64,000 nt of DNA from Herminiimonas arsenitoxidans (GTDB lineage: Bacteria > Pseudomonadota > Gammaproteobacteria > Burkholderiales > Burkholderiaceae_D): the NCBI RefSeq assembly GCF_900130075.1, contig NZ_LT671418.1, positions 2,046,001 to 2,110,000 on the forward strand, given 5' to 3'. Both the position numbers and the translations under genes were made by a program. Below are positions 11,744 through 21,139 of the stretch, in pieces (position 1 is the first letter of the stretch; each line of letters opens with the position of its first letter). Below the pieces are notes generated by a model. That model was not told the DNA's origin and made no database searches. It saw nothing but the letters and a program-made list of their open reading frames with translations.

Positions 11744-12437
11744 ATTCCCTAGTTCCAAAAATTGCAGAGCCTATCCGCACGATAGTGGCACCTTCGGCTA
11801 TCGCCGCGACCATATCGCCAGACATCCCCATTGATAATGTATCTAGCGCCAATCCCTCGGCGCGTAATTGATCGAACAATGCGTGCAACTGCCGAAACGG
11901 TGCCCGCTGTTGCTCTGCATCGCCTTCCGCCTCCGGAATCGCCATCAAACCGCGCAAACGCAAACGTGGCAAAGCAGCGATTGCTTGCGCAACGGCGATC
12001 ACGTCTGTCGGCAAGACACCACTTTTGCTCGCTTCGCCACTGATATTGACCTGCAGGCAGATATTCAAAGGCGGCAAATGCACCGGACGCTGCTCGGACA
12101 GCCTGTGCGCGATTTTTTCTCTATCGACTGAATGTACCCAGTCAAAGTGTTCAGCTATCGGGCGCGTCTTGTTGCTCTGTATCGGGCCGATAAAGTGCCA
12201 TTCCAGCTTCAGATCGGGACGTGTAGCCTGCACAGCCGCTATTTTCTCCAGCGCTTCCTGCAGGTAGTTTTCACCAAAAGCCGCTTGCCCAGCCTCCGCC
12301 GCAGCGATCACTGCATCGGCACCAAAAGTCTTGGATACCGCCAGCAATTCCACGCCGTGCACGTCGCGTTGCGCGCTGTTCGCAGCGTCGGTGATACGCT
12401 GACGCACAGCTTGCAAGTTTTGGCGTATTACAGACAT
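11733..12437 (-). CDS. yggS: PLP homeostasis protein YggS/PROSC family
   Basis: A 234-residue TIM-barrel protein that binds pyridoxal phosphate and buffers vitamin B6 and amino-acid pools. Visible signatures are LLAVSKTFGADAVIAA (with the PLP lysine in AVSK), FGENYLQEALEKI, WHFIGPIQSNKT and LSMGMSGDMVAAIAEGATIVRIGSAIFG. The ATG at 12437 (MSVIRQN) is preferred to one two codons upstream. It is divergent from pilT, as in many pseudomonads and betaproteobacteria. Confidence 0.93.
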   Translation of the reverse strand: MSVIRQNLQAVRQRITDAANSAQRDVHGVELLAVSKTFGADAVIAAAEAGQAAFGENYLQEALEKIAAVQATRPDLKLEWHFIGPIQSNKTRPIAEHFDWVHSVDREKIAHRLSEQRPVHLPPLNICLQVNISGEASKSGVLPTDVIAVAQAIAALPRLRLRGLMAIPEAEGDAEQQRAPFRQLHALFDQLRAEGLALDTLSMGMSGDMVAAIAEGATIVRIGSAIFGTREYAK

Positions 12438-12533
12438 AATCAAAGTTCTTTTAAAGCATCATTAATCGTCACGATACCATCGGTATCACGCATAGTGCGA
12501 CTCACCTTTTTGAAGCAGGCTCAGGGATTATAA

Positions 12534-13577
12534 ATGGACATTTCAGAACTACTTGCGTTCTCGGTCAAGAATAAAGCATCCGATCTTCATTTATCCGCCG
12601 GCTTGCCTCCAATGATTCGTGTGCACGGAGATGTGCGTCGTATCAATTTGCCACCGTTAGAGCACAAAGATGTGCACGGCATGATCTATGACATCATGAA
12701 CGACGGCCAGCGCAAAGTGTATGAAGAAAGACTGGAAATCGATTTTTCCTTCGCCATTCCTGGTCTGGCACGCTTCCGCGTCAATGCCTTCAATCAGGAC
12801 CGCGGTGCGGCAGCAGTACTGCGTACAATTCCTTCCAAAATTCTGAGTCTGGAAGATTTGAATGCTCCCAAGATTTTTACTGAGCTGTCATTAAAACCAC
12901 GCGGTCTGGTTCTCGTCACAGGACCGACCGGTTCCGGCAAATCGACCACGCTGGCAGCAATGGTCAATCACGTCAATGAAAACGAATACGCCCACATTCT
13001 GACGATTGAAGATCCGATTGAATTCGTCCACGATTCGAAAAAATGTCTGATCAATCAACGCGAAGTCGGCCCACATACTCATTCGTTTGAAAACGCATTG
13101 CGCTCGGCACTGCGCGAAGATCCCGATGTCGTTCTGGTTGGCGAGTTGCGCGATCTGGAAACCATACGTCTGGCATTGTCCGCAGCAGAAACCGGTCACC
13201 TTGTATTCGGCACGCTGCATACCTCGTCCGCAGCAAAAACCATAGACCGTATCATCGACGTCTTCCCTGGCGATGAAAAAGAAATGGTGCGCGCGATGTT
13301 GTCCGAATCATTGCAAGCCGTTATCTCGCAAACTTTGCTGAAAACAAAAGACGGCACAGGTCGTGTGGCAGCGCATGAAATCATGCTCGGCACACCTGCG
13401 ATTCGCAATCTGATACGCGAAGCAAAAATTGCGCAAATGTATTCGGCAATCCAGACAGGCTCAAATGTCGGCATGCAGACGCTGGACAGCAATCTGACTG
13501 AGTTGGTAAAGCGCAATGTGATTTCAAATGCAACAGCGCGCGCTGCTGCCAAGACACCGGATAACTTCCCAGGCTGA
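12534..13577 (+). CDS. pilT: Type IV pilus retraction ATPase PilT
   Basis: A 347-residue hexameric ATPase that powers pilus retraction, twitching and DNA uptake. Present are the Walker A motif GPTGSGKST, the Asp box around TIEDPIEFVH, the Walker B region DPDVVLVGELRD, the His box TGHLVFGTLHT, and the C-terminal PilT signature AIRNLIRE, which separates PilT from PilU. An AGGGA lies 6 bases before the ATG. pilU follows after 36 bases. Confidence 0.97.
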   Translation: MDISELLAFSVKNKASDLHLSAGLPPMIRVHGDVRRINLPPLEHKDVHGMIYDIMNDGQRKVYEERLEIDFSFAIPGLARFRVNAFNQDRGAAAVLRTIPSKILSLEDLNAPKIFTELSLKPRGLVLVTGPTGSGKSTTLAAMVNHVNENEYAHILTIEDPIEFVHDSKKCLINQREVGPHTHSFENALRSALREDPDVVLVGELRDLETIRLALSAAETGHLVFGTLHTSSAAKTIDRIIDVFPGDEKEMVRAMLSESLQAVISQTLLKTKDGTGRVAAHEIMLGTPAIRNLIREAKIAQMYSAIQTGSNVGMQTLDSNLTELVKRNVISNATARAAAKTPDNFPG

Positions 13578-13613
13578 TCGTTAAGCCACTAGATTTTCGA
13601 ACGAAGGAAAAGT

Positions 13614-14750
13614 ATGGAACGCGATCAAGCCACTAAATTCATGTACGACTTGCTCCGCCTAATGCTGAGCAAGAACGGCTCCGATCTTTTCGTCACAGCT
13701 GACTTCCCGCCTGCATTCAAGATCGACGGCAAGATGACGCAAGTATCAAATCAACCGTTGACAGCTGCACACACGATTGAATTGGCGCGCGCCATCATGA
13801 GCGACAAGCAAGCGGCAGAATTTGAAGCGACGAAAGAATGTAATTTCGCGATCAGCCCAGGTGGCATCGGTCGCTTCCGCGTGTCGGCATTCGTGCAGCA
13901 AGGTCGCGTCGGCTTGGTCATCCGCACCATTACGACGGCCATACCAAAAATTGAAGATCTAGGCGTACCGGAAACCCTGAAAGATATCGTGATGACCAAG
14001 CGCGGTCTGGTCATCATGGTGGGTGCAACTGGCTCAGGCAAATCGACTACTTTGGCCGCCATGATCGGCCACCGCAACGAACACAGCTACGGCCACATCA
14101 TCACGATCGAAGATCCGGTTGAATACGTGCATCCGCATAAAAACTGCGTCATCACGCAACGCGAAATCGGTGTCGATACCGATGGTTGGGGTATCGCACT
14201 GAAGAACACTTTACGTCAGGCACCTGATGTTATTTTCATTGGCGAGATACGTGATCGCGAAACCATGGATTACGCGATCGCTTTTGCCGAAACCGGTCAT
14301 CTGTGTTTGGCGACCATGCATGCGAATAGCTCGAATCAAGCGCTGGATCGTATCGTCAACTTCTTCCCGGAAGAACGTCGCCAGCAATTGCTGATGGATT
14401 TGTCGTTGAATTTGAAAGCGATGATTTCGCAACGCCTGATTCCGCTGAAAGATACCAAAGGCCGCTGTGTCGCAGTAGAGATCATGTTGAACTCGCCGCT
14501 CGTCTCCGACCTGATCTTCAAAGGCGATGTGCACGAGATCAAAGAGATCATGAAGAAGTCACGCGAACTCGGCATGCAGACTTTCGATCAAGCTTTATTT
14601 GATTTGTATGAAGCAGGAAAAATTTCTTACGAAGATGCACTCCGCAACGCCGACTCGGTCAACGATTTGCGCCTTTCCATCAAATTGAATGGCAAGGAAG
14701 CACAGACGCGCGATCTGAGCAAAGGCACTGAACATTTGGGTATCGTATGA
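13614..14750 (+). CDS. pilU: PilT-dependent retraction ATPase PilU
   Basis: A 378-residue PilT paralogue. It carries Walker A GATGSGKST, TIEDPVEYVHPH, APDVIFIGEIRDRETM and TGHLCLATMHANS, but has SPLVSDLIFKGDVHEIKEIM where PilT has AIRNLIRE. It also has a longer C-terminal tail, as PilU proteins do. PilU assists PilT in forceful retraction. AAGGAAAAG precedes the ATG. Its stop overlaps the start of the glutathione peroxidase gene by four bases (ATGA). Confidence 0.95.
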   Translation: MERDQATKFMYDLLRLMLSKNGSDLFVTADFPPAFKIDGKMTQVSNQPLTAAHTIELARAIMSDKQAAEFEATKECNFAISPGGIGRFRVSAFVQQGRVGLVIRTITTAIPKIEDLGVPETLKDIVMTKRGLVIMVGATGSGKSTTLAAMIGHRNEHSYGHIITIEDPVEYVHPHKNCVITQREIGVDTDGWGIALKNTLRQAPDVIFIGEIRDRETMDYAIAFAETGHLCLATMHANSSNQALDRIVNFFPEERRQQLLMDLSLNLKAMISQRLIPLKDTKGRCVAVEIMLNSPLVSDLIFKGDVHEIKEIMKKSRELGMQTFDQALFDLYEAGKISYEDALRNADSVNDLRLSIKLNGKEAQTRDLSKGTEHLGIV

Positions 14751-15232
14751 GCAATATCTATGACTTCAAAGCCAACAGTCTGGCCGGCGCCCCCGTCGAT
14801 CTCGCGCAATATCGCGGCAAGGTCTTGTTGATCGTCAATACCGCCAGCAAATGCGGCTTCACACCACAATACAAGGGACTGGAAGCGGTTTATCAACAGT
14901 TCAGCGACAAGGGCGTGGAAGTACTTGGATTCCCTTGCAATCAATTCGGCGGACAGGAACCGGGCGATGCAGATGCCATTGGTGCTTTCTGCGAAAAGAA
15001 TTACGGTGTGACCTTCCCACTGTTTTCCAAGATCGATGTAAATGGCGATAACGCCGATCCGCTGTTCAAATATTTGAAGCACGCTGCACCTGGCCTGCTC
15101 GGTAGCGAAGCGATCAAGTGGAACTTCACCAAGTTCCTGATCAAGAAAGACGGCACCGTCTACAAACGCTATGCGCCACAAACCAAGCCGGAAGAGTTGG
15201 TAGACGATATCAACAAATTACTCGCTGAATAA
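14747..15232 (+). CDS. Glutathione peroxidase family thiol peroxidase (Cys type)
   Basis: A 161-residue peroxidase of the GPx/BtuE family. The peroxidatic residue is Cys36 in NTASKCGFT, an ordinary cysteine codon rather than selenocysteine. The remaining tetrad is present: Gln in FGGQEPG (about 70), Trp and Asn in KWNFTKFLI. FPCNQF holds the second cysteine, Cys64, but whether it resolves Cys36 is not shown. Such bacterial enzymes reduce peroxides, usually with thioredoxin. Its ATG overlaps the pilU stop, so it is translationally coupled to a pilus motor gene. Confidence 0.92.
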   Translation: MSNIYDFKANSLAGAPVDLAQYRGKVLLIVNTASKCGFTPQYKGLEAVYQQFSDKGVEVLGFPCNQFGGQEPGDADAIGAFCEKNYGVTFPLFSKIDVNGDNADPLFKYLKHAAPGLLGSEAIKWNFTKFLIKKDGTVYKRYAPQTKPEELVDDINKLLAE

Positions 15233-15247
15233 AACGGCGACTGCAAT

Positions 15248-15292
15248 AAAAAACGCTGGCTGTACTTCACAGTACTGCCAGCGTTTTTTATT
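15248..15292. terminator. Bidirectional terminator between gpx and glcF
   Basis: A 13-bp stem with A-run and T-run flanks (arms 15248-15260 and 15277-15289), with an inner GTACT/AGTAC extension around a TCAC loop. It can end the plus-strand pil operon and the minus-strand glc operon. Confidence 0.85.
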
Positions 15293-15307
15293 GTTATCGT
15301 GCGTGGT

Positions 15308-16540
15308 TTAGTGCGCAGTCTTCAATGCACTATCGATCAATTCTATCCAGTGCTTGACCGGCGTATCGGTACCCGATTGCAGATGCGTCAAGCAACCGAT
15401 GTTGGCAGAAACGATCATTTCTGCTTTAGTCTCTGCCAGCTTGGCGAGTTTATTGTCACGCAGTTGATACGACAACTCCGGCTGCATCACCGAGTAGGTA
15501 CCAGCCGAGCCACAGCATAAGTGACTATCACCGCACAACTGCACATCCACACCGGCGGCGCGCAAGACGCCTTCAACCTTGCCGCGGATTTGCTGACCGT
15601 GTTGCAAAGTGCAAGGTGGATGGTAAGCCACGCGCTTGGAAATTTTTCCATGCAGCTTGCCTTGCAGCTCTGCTTCGAAGGCTGGCATGATTTCACTCAA
15701 GTCTTTTGTCAGGCCGGAAATCACTGATGCTTTTTCTGCATACGCAGGATCTTCCGCCAACAGATGACCGTAATCCTTGACCGTCGCACCGCAACCGGAT
15801 GCGGTCATCACGATAGCTTCTGCACCAGCTTCCACCAATGGCCACCATGCATCGATATTGCGACGCATATCATTCAAGGCACCGTCGTGATCGTTCAAAT
15901 GATGACGAATCGCGCCGCAGCAACCAGCCTTCGGCGCTACGACCAATTGCACGCCAAGTGCATCGAGTACGCGCGCAGTTGCAGCATTGATATTCGGCGA
16001 CATCGCAGGTTGTACGCAGCCATCCAGCAACAGCATCTTGCGTTCATGCGCACGCGTAGGCCAGGTACCGGCATTTTCCTTGCGTGGCACTTTGTTCTTC
16101 AGCGCCTGCGGCAACAGCGGACGGAACAATTGGCCTGTCTTCATCGCTGGTTCAAACAGCCATTTGCGCGGTAATAATTCTTTCAATGCCGTGCGCTTCA
16201 ATTTTTGCGAGAACGAATACGGCACGCGATCTTCTACTACCTTGCGGCCGATATCGATCAGACGTCCGTACTTCACGCCGGATGGGCAAGTCGTTTCGCA
16301 ATTGCGGCACGTCAGGCAGCGATCCAGATGCAACTGGGTTTTCGCGGTCGGCTCTTTGCCTTCCAGCACTTGCTTGATCAAGTAAATACGGCCACGCGGA
16401 CCATCGAGTTCATCACCCAGCAATTGATAGGTCGGGCAGGTTGCCGTGCAAAATCCGCAATGTACGCAGCTACGCAGAATGGCATCTGCCTCCTGGCCTT
16501 CGCGAGTATTTTTGATGAAATCGGCTAAATTGGTTTGCAT
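15308..16540 (-). CDS. glcF: Glycolate oxidase iron-sulfur subunit
   Basis: A 410-residue protein with two N-terminal 4Fe-4S ferredoxin motifs, Cys25-28-31-35 (SCVHCGFCTATCP) and Cys75-78-81-85 (RCLTCRNCETTCP). These are followed by two CCG-type domains with LDGCVQPAM, AGCCGAIRHH, YHPPCTLQHGQ and SHLCCGSAGTYS. GlcF carries electrons from the FAD subunits GlcD/GlcE to the quinone pool in glycolate oxidation. It is the last gene of glcD-glcE-glcF. A 100-base gap containing a hairpin separates it from glcE. Confidence 0.96.
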   Translation of the reverse strand: MQTNLADFIKNTREGQEADAILRSCVHCGFCTATCPTYQLLGDELDGPRGRIYLIKQVLEGKEPTAKTQLHLDRCLTCRNCETTCPSGVKYGRLIDIGRKVVEDRVPYSFSQKLKRTALKELLPRKWLFEPAMKTGQLFRPLLPQALKNKVPRKENAGTWPTRAHERKMLLLDGCVQPAMSPNINAATARVLDALGVQLVVAPKAGCCGAIRHHLNDHDGALNDMRRNIDAWWPLVEAGAEAIVMTASGCGATVKDYGHLLAEDPAYAEKASVISGLTKDLSEIMPAFEAELQGKLHGKISKRVAYHPPCTLQHGQQIRGKVEGVLRAAGVDVQLCGDSHLCCGSAGTYSVMQPELSYQLRDNKLAKLAETKAEMIVSANIGCLTHLQSGTDTPVKHWIELIDSALKTAH

Positions 16541-16576
16541 TGAATCCTACAATTCTCTGAAGAGTCTTACTGCGGG

Positions 16577-16600
16577 AGTGACCAAACATTCATGGTCACT
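16577..16600 (-). other. Hairpin between glcE and glcF
   Basis: A perfect 7-bp inverted repeat AGTGACC/GGTCACT with a 10-base loop lies in the 100-base glcE-glcF gap. No T-run follows. It may protect or process the glc mRNA; this is inference. Confidence 0.35.
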
Positions 16601-16640
16601 ACTCACGCACGGTCAAACAAGTAACGATGAATACTGTCGC

Positions 16641-17696
16641 TCAATACTGCGCGTACATACGACCCGGATTGAAGATGCCTTCAGGGTCAAAACTGTTTTT
16701 CAGGTTTTGATGTATCCGGCCAACAGCAGGTGCCAATGGCTGGAACACGCCAACATCCTTGTCGCCACCACGGAACAGCGTTGCATGACCACCAGCTTGT
16801 ATTGCAGCAGCACGTATGGTCTCTGCGCTTTCATCAGAACGTAACCAACGTTGCGCACCACCCCATTCAATCAACTGTTCACCGGCCAGTGCTATCGGTG
16901 GTGTAGTCGATGGCACAGACAAGCGCCACAACACATCTGATTGTGTGAAGAATTCATTACTCTGTTCACGCATTGCGATCCAGAAGTCGTTGCCTTCTAC
17001 TTCTTCGCCGCCTATGGTTTGCTGTGCTGCGACTATTGCCGCTTTCGCACCAGACAAACGCAACACGAGCGTGCCGTCGTACCATGCGCTGGAAGAGATA
17101 GGCAAAGGTTGACCACCCCACTCGTTCAAGCGACGGATCGCTTCTTCTTCATTCATCTCAAGCCGCAAGCTGGTTTCTGCATACGGTTTAGGCAAAACCT
17201 TGAGCGACACTTCCAGCAACAAACCCAGCGTACCGAGTGCGCCTGTCAGCAAACGCGAGACATCGTAACCAGCGACGTTCTTCATCACCTGGCCACCGAA
17301 ATGCAGCACATCGCCCTTGCCGTCCATCACCACTGCGCCCAACACGAAATCGCGCACGGCACCAACGGAGACACGACGCGGACCGGACAGACCGGTAGCG
17401 ACCATGCCGCCCACCGTTGCGCCAGGACCAAAATGCGGTGGCTCGAATGCGAGCATCTGATTCTGTTCTGCCAGAATTGCTTCCACTTCCACCAGCGGCG
17501 TACCACTGCGTACGGTGATGACTAACTCGGTTGGATCGTAAGCGACGACACCGCTATACGCACGCGTATCGAGTACCGTGCCGCTCGGCGTTTGGCCGTA
17601 CCAATCTTTGGTACCGCCACCACGTATGCACAATGGCTGCTTTTGACGACCGGCAGCTAGTATGCTTTCTTTAAATTGTTCGATTACCTGTTCCAT
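16641..17696 (-). CDS. glcE: Glycolate oxidase FAD-binding subunit GlcE
   Basis: A 351-residue FAD_binding_4 protein, shorter than GlcD, as is normal for GlcE. The flavin-binding part shows LCIRGGGTKDWYG, GVVAYDPTELVITVRSGTPL and GGMVATGLSGPRRVSVGAVRDFVLG. The C-terminus ends in RIHQNLKNSFDPEGIFNPGRM, the usual cap-domain ending. GlcE is required with GlcD and GlcF for glycolate dehydrogenase activity at the inner membrane. It begins 15 bases after the glcD stop. Confidence 0.95.
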   Translation of the reverse strand: MEQVIEQFKESILAAGRQKQPLCIRGGGTKDWYGQTPSGTVLDTRAYSGVVAYDPTELVITVRSGTPLVEVEAILAEQNQMLAFEPPHFGPGATVGGMVATGLSGPRRVSVGAVRDFVLGAVVMDGKGDVLHFGGQVMKNVAGYDVSRLLTGALGTLGLLLEVSLKVLPKPYAETSLRLEMNEEEAIRRLNEWGGQPLPISSSAWYDGTLVLRLSGAKAAIVAAQQTIGGEEVEGNDFWIAMREQSNEFFTQSDVLWRLSVPSTTPPIALAGEQLIEWGGAQRWLRSDESAETIRAAAIQAGGHATLFRGGDKDVGVFQPLAPAVGRIHQNLKNSFDPEGIFNPGRMYAQY

Positions 17697-17711
17697 GCTG
17701 ACCTTGAAAAA

Positions 17712-19199
17712 TTAGAAGCGCGGTAAATCGGCGAACTTCAGCATGCCGCGCTTGACGTGCATCTTGCCGTACTCGGCACAGCGCTGCAGCGTTGGAATTG
17801 CCTTGGTAGGGTTAAGCAGAGAGACTGGATCGAAGGCGCGTTTGACGGCAAAGAAAGCATCGATCTCTGCACGCGAAAACTGCACGCACATCTGATTGAT
17901 TTTTTCCAGACCCACACCGTGTTCGCCGGTGATGGTGCCACCTTCGGCGACACACATTTCCAGAATTTCAGCGCCGAATAATTCAGCACGATGAAATTCA
18001 CCTTCGGTATTGGCATCGAACAAAATCAGTGGATGCAAATTGCCGTCGCCCGCATGAAACACGTTCGCGCAGCGCAAGCCGTATTTGATTTCCATCTGCG
18101 CAATGCCGGTCAATACATCGGCCAGACTGCGACGCGGAATCGTACCGTCGATACAGTAGTAATCAGGGGAAATACGACCAGCCGCAGGGAATGCATTTTT
18201 ACGGCCAGACCAGAAGCGCAAGCGCTCAGCCTCATCGCGCGACACAGCGATTGCGGTAGCGCCTGAATGCTTCAGCACCTCGGTCATGCGCGCGATTTCT
18301 TCTTCGACTTCTTCCGGAATGCCATCAGATTCACACAGCAAAATCGCTTCTGCATCGATGTCGTAACCGGCTTTGACGAAAGGTTCGACCATGCGCGTTG
18401 ATGTCTTGTCCATCATCTCCAGCCCGGCTGGAATAATGCCGGCAGCAATCACACTAGCGACTGCATTGCCGCCTTTAACCACATCATCGAAAGACGCCAG
18501 AATCACGCGCGCCAGTTTCGGTTTAGGAATCAGTTTAACCGTCACTTCGGTCACCATGCCCAGCATGCCTTCCGAACCAACGAATACAGAGAGTAAATCC
18601 AAACCCGGCGCATCCAGCGCAGCACCACCCAATTCAATCACATCACCTTCTATCGTGACAACGCGCACGCGCATCACGTTGTGCACGGTCAAACCGTATT
18701 TGAGGCAATGCACGCCGCCGGAATTTTCGGCAACATTGCCACCTATGGTGCAGGCGATTTGGGAAGATGGATCGGGAGCGTAGTACAGACCGAGCGGCGC
18801 AACCGCTTCGGAGATCGCCAGATTGCGTACGCCAGGCTGTACGACAGCTGTACGTGCATACGCATCGACTTTAACGATCTTGTTCAAGCGCGCGGTCGAC
18901 AGCACGATGCCATTGGCAATTGGCAAGGCACCGCCGGACAAACCGGTACCGGCACCGCGCGGCACGATAGGCACTTTGAGGGCATTACATATTTTGAGAA
19001 CGGCAATGACCTGCTCTTCATTGTCGGGCAAGACCACCACCATAGGCAGCTGGCTGTATGCAGCGAGGCCATCGCATTCGTATGGTCGCGTATCCTCTTC
19101 GTTGAAGAGTACGCAACGTTCCGGCAGAGCAGCACGCAATGCGTCCACTACCGTGCGCTGGTACGCCGCTGTAAATGGAGGTGCCGAAGTTGTATTCAT
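17712..19199 (-). CDS. glcD: Glycolate oxidase catalytic subunit GlcD
   Basis: A 495-residue FAD-linked oxidase that converts glycolate (or D-lactate) to glyoxylate. The FAD-binding segment PRGAGTGLSGGALP and the loop GGNVAENSGGVHCLKYG are clear, as is the C-terminal signature with HAGDGNLHP, GEHGVGLEK and FDPVSLLNPTKAIP. AGGA sits 6 bases before the ATG at 19199; tandem ATG and TTG codons just upstream are less well placed. First gene of glcDEF. A LysR regulator gene lies upstream in the same direction. Confidence 0.96.
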   Translation of the reverse strand: MNTTSAPPFTAAYQRTVVDALRAALPERCVLFNEEDTRPYECDGLAAYSQLPMVVVLPDNEEQVIAVLKICNALKVPIVPRGAGTGLSGGALPIANGIVLSTARLNKIVKVDAYARTAVVQPGVRNLAISEAVAPLGLYYAPDPSSQIACTIGGNVAENSGGVHCLKYGLTVHNVMRVRVVTIEGDVIELGGAALDAPGLDLLSVFVGSEGMLGMVTEVTVKLIPKPKLARVILASFDDVVKGGNAVASVIAAGIIPAGLEMMDKTSTRMVEPFVKAGYDIDAEAILLCESDGIPEEVEEEIARMTEVLKHSGATAIAVSRDEAERLRFWSGRKNAFPAAGRISPDYYCIDGTIPRRSLADVLTGIAQMEIKYGLRCANVFHAGDGNLHPLILFDANTEGEFHRAELFGAEILEMCVAEGGTITGEHGVGLEKINQMCVQFSRAEIDAFFAVKRAFDPVSLLNPTKAIPTLQRCAEYGKMHVKRGMLKFADLPRF

Positions 19200-19249
19200 C
19201 ATCAATCCTGATTGCAATTTTCGCGTCTGTTACTGACAGCCGCACGAGG

Positions 19250-19259
19250 TCTGATCAGA
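19250..19259. promoter_or_regulatory. Palindrome upstream of glcD (possible operator)
   Basis: A perfect 10-bp palindrome TCTGATCAGA lies about 50 bases upstream of the glcD start, beside a TACACT -10-like box on the minus strand. It is a candidate binding site for the adjacent LysR-type regulator. The call rests on position and symmetry only. Confidence 0.3.
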
Positions 19260-19350
19260 GTGTAACGAATACGCACCCTTGCTGGACTGAAAGCTTTACC
19301 TGCCAGGGTGAAAATTATTCAAGTGATGTGAAAAATGTCAGCGTATCAGC

Positions 19351-20250
19351 TCACTGAGCCATACGCTGCATATTAAAGCGCTCCGTCATCCAGTTCATGA
19401 ACAGCGCGACCTCAGGCCGCTCGCGTACGCTTTGCTCGTACACTAGGTAATAAGCATGCTGCGGCGTCGTCAATTGAATATCAAAGAGAGGCACAACTTC
19501 ACCACGTGCGATCATTTCATCGGCAAAGTGCTTGCGCGTTAACGCCACGCCATAGCCATGTCTGACCGCTTCCAGCAACAAACCCAGATCATCGATACGC
19601 AAACCCGTCGCCGGCTCCGCCCAATCCAGACCTGCCACCTCGAACCATGGCTGCCACGGCTCCAGAGCGGAACGCAGCAACTGCGCTTTTTGCAAATCAG
19701 CTGGCGTTTGCAGTCCACCGATTTTTTCCAGATAGGCGGGGCTGACGACCGGGAATACCGGCTCTTCGAACAGTTTCTCGGTGGTAGTGTCCGGATACTT
19801 GCCGGCACCAAAACGTATCTCCAGATCGGTCTCCGACAATGCCATGTCGTACAGCGGCACCGAGAGGAAAACCTCTATCGTGATATCTGGATATTGCGTG
19901 GTGAATTCAGCCAGATGCGGCAAGAACAAATAGCGCGCAAAAGTAGGCGGAACCGTAACCTTGACGCGCGGCTGTGCCAGCGGATGACGATGCGGCAAGG
20001 GAAAATCGGCCAGCGAGCGCAAGGCATCACGCACCACATCCAGATAGCGGCGACCAAACTCGGTCAGGCTGACGCTACGGCCATCGCGCGCAAACAAGCG
20101 CTCGCCGACGAACTCTTCCAGCAAGCGTATGCGATGGGAAAACGCCGATGGCGTAATACACAACTCTTCTGCAGCAACTGCAAACGAACCATGGCGCGCT
20201 GCAGCCTCAAAAGCGGAAAGGGCGTGCACAGGAGGAAGTCTTATTGCCAT
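19351..20250 (-). CDS. LysR-family regulator, GcvA-like
   Basis: A 299-residue LysR-type regulator. The N-terminus RLPPVHALSAFEAAARHGSFAVAAEELCITPSA is the winged helix-turn-helix pattern of the GcvA/AmpR subgroup, followed by the linker helix and a periplasmic-binding-protein-like effector domain. It lies about 150 bases upstream of glcD on the same strand, so it may control glycolate use. It could equally act elsewhere, because GcvA-like proteins are numerous in this group. Confidence 0.88.
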   Translation of the reverse strand: MAIRLPPVHALSAFEAAARHGSFAVAAEELCITPSAFSHRIRLLEEFVGERLFARDGRSVSLTEFGRRYLDVVRDALRSLADFPLPHRHPLAQPRVKVTVPPTFARYLFLPHLAEFTTQYPDITIEVFLSVPLYDMALSETDLEIRFGAGKYPDTTTEKLFEEPVFPVVSPAYLEKIGGLQTPADLQKAQLLRSALEPWQPWFEVAGLDWAEPATGLRIDDLGLLLEAVRHGYGVALTRKHFADEMIARGEVVPLFDIQLTTPQHAYYLVYEQSVRERPEVALFMNWMTERFNMQRMAQ

Positions 20251-20476
20251 TGCGTCAATCTATCGTCGGTTATCAAGGCATCATTTTACCGGCTTCACCG
20301 GCTTCTTTTAGCTAAGTGCTTGTTTTAAAGCATGCAAAACTTATTCAAATGCAATTTTCACAACAAATATAGACCTGCCCGTACACAATTGAGGTGCGCC
20401 GAGTCTTTTAGTGAGCAGCCTGAGTCAGCCGTTTTCCCGTATCCTCAGGCCTTCCCTACACTTTCCATTCTTATTC

Positions 20477-21040
20477 ATGGGCAATCGACTTTCAAAAATC
20501 GCAACACGCACCGGCGACAAAGGTACGACCGGACTCGGCGACGGCAGCCGCGTCGACAAGGATGCACTGCGCGTACACGCGATGGGCGATGTAGATGAAC
20601 TGAATTCGCATCTGGGCTTGTTGCTGTGCGAAGACTTGCCGCCAGCCTTGCGTGAAGAATTGATCTCGATACAGCATGATTTATTCGATCTGGGCGGAGA
20701 GTTATGTATCCCCGGCTATACGTTGATACATGATGAGCAAGTTGCGCGACTGGACGGCTTGCTGGCCAAGTACAACAGCACACTGCCACCGTTAAAAGAA
20801 TTTATCCTGCCAGCTGGTTCACGCGCGGCCGCACAATCGCATATCTGCCGTACTGTATGTCGTCGCGCTGAACGCACCATTGTTACTTTAGGCAAGGCCG
20901 AGAAACTCAACGACAATCCACGCCAGTATATGAATCGATTGTCGGATTTAATGTTTGTGTTGTCGCGTGTATTGAATCGTTATGCGGGTGGGTCGGATGT
21001 GTTGTGGGAGAAGGAAAGAGACAAGGATATTGACACCTGA
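20477..21040 (+). CDS. Cob(I)alamin adenosyltransferase, PduO type
   Basis: A 187-residue PduO-type ATP:corrinoid adenosyltransferase, making adenosylcobalamin. The ATG at 20477 gives MGNRLSKIATRTGDKGTTGLGDGSRV, the ATP-binding N-terminus of the family; the longer frame from 20411 adds unrelated residues. MGDVDELNSHLG and the C-terminal helix with CRTVCRRAERTIV, including the catalytic arginine and glutamate, are present. No cobalamin genes are adjacent, so it probably serves salvage. Confidence 0.93.
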   Translation: MGNRLSKIATRTGDKGTTGLGDGSRVDKDALRVHAMGDVDELNSHLGLLLCEDLPPALREELISIQHDLFDLGGELCIPGYTLIHDEQVARLDGLLAKYNSTLPPLKEFILPAGSRAAAQSHICRTVCRRAERTIVTLGKAEKLNDNPRQYMNRLSDLMFVLSRVLNRYAGGSDVLWEKERDKDIDT

Positions 21041-21087
21041 AATTTGCTCTAGCCGCAGCGACTTCCTCAGATTGCAGCAGTACAAAT

Positions 21088-21126
21088 AAAAAATGCCGTT
21101 CAGCTCTTCACTGAACGGCATTTTTA
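21088..21126. terminator. Bidirectional terminator between cobalamin adenosyltransferase gene and folE2
   Basis: Arms 21088-21103 and 21111-21125 form a stem of about 15 bp with a 7-base loop. Runs of A and T on either side suit termination in both directions of the convergent genes. Confidence 0.9.
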
Positions 21127-21139
21127 TATCTTGAAGCGT

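Noticed and set aside
14747-15232. Selenocysteine in the glutathione peroxidase
   Set aside because: The active-site codon is TGC (Cys36); there is no in-frame TGA.
20288-20305. Tandem 9-base repeat ACCGGCTTC x2 upstream of the LysR gene
   Set aside because: Only two copies, no array or attachment-site context; likely chance.
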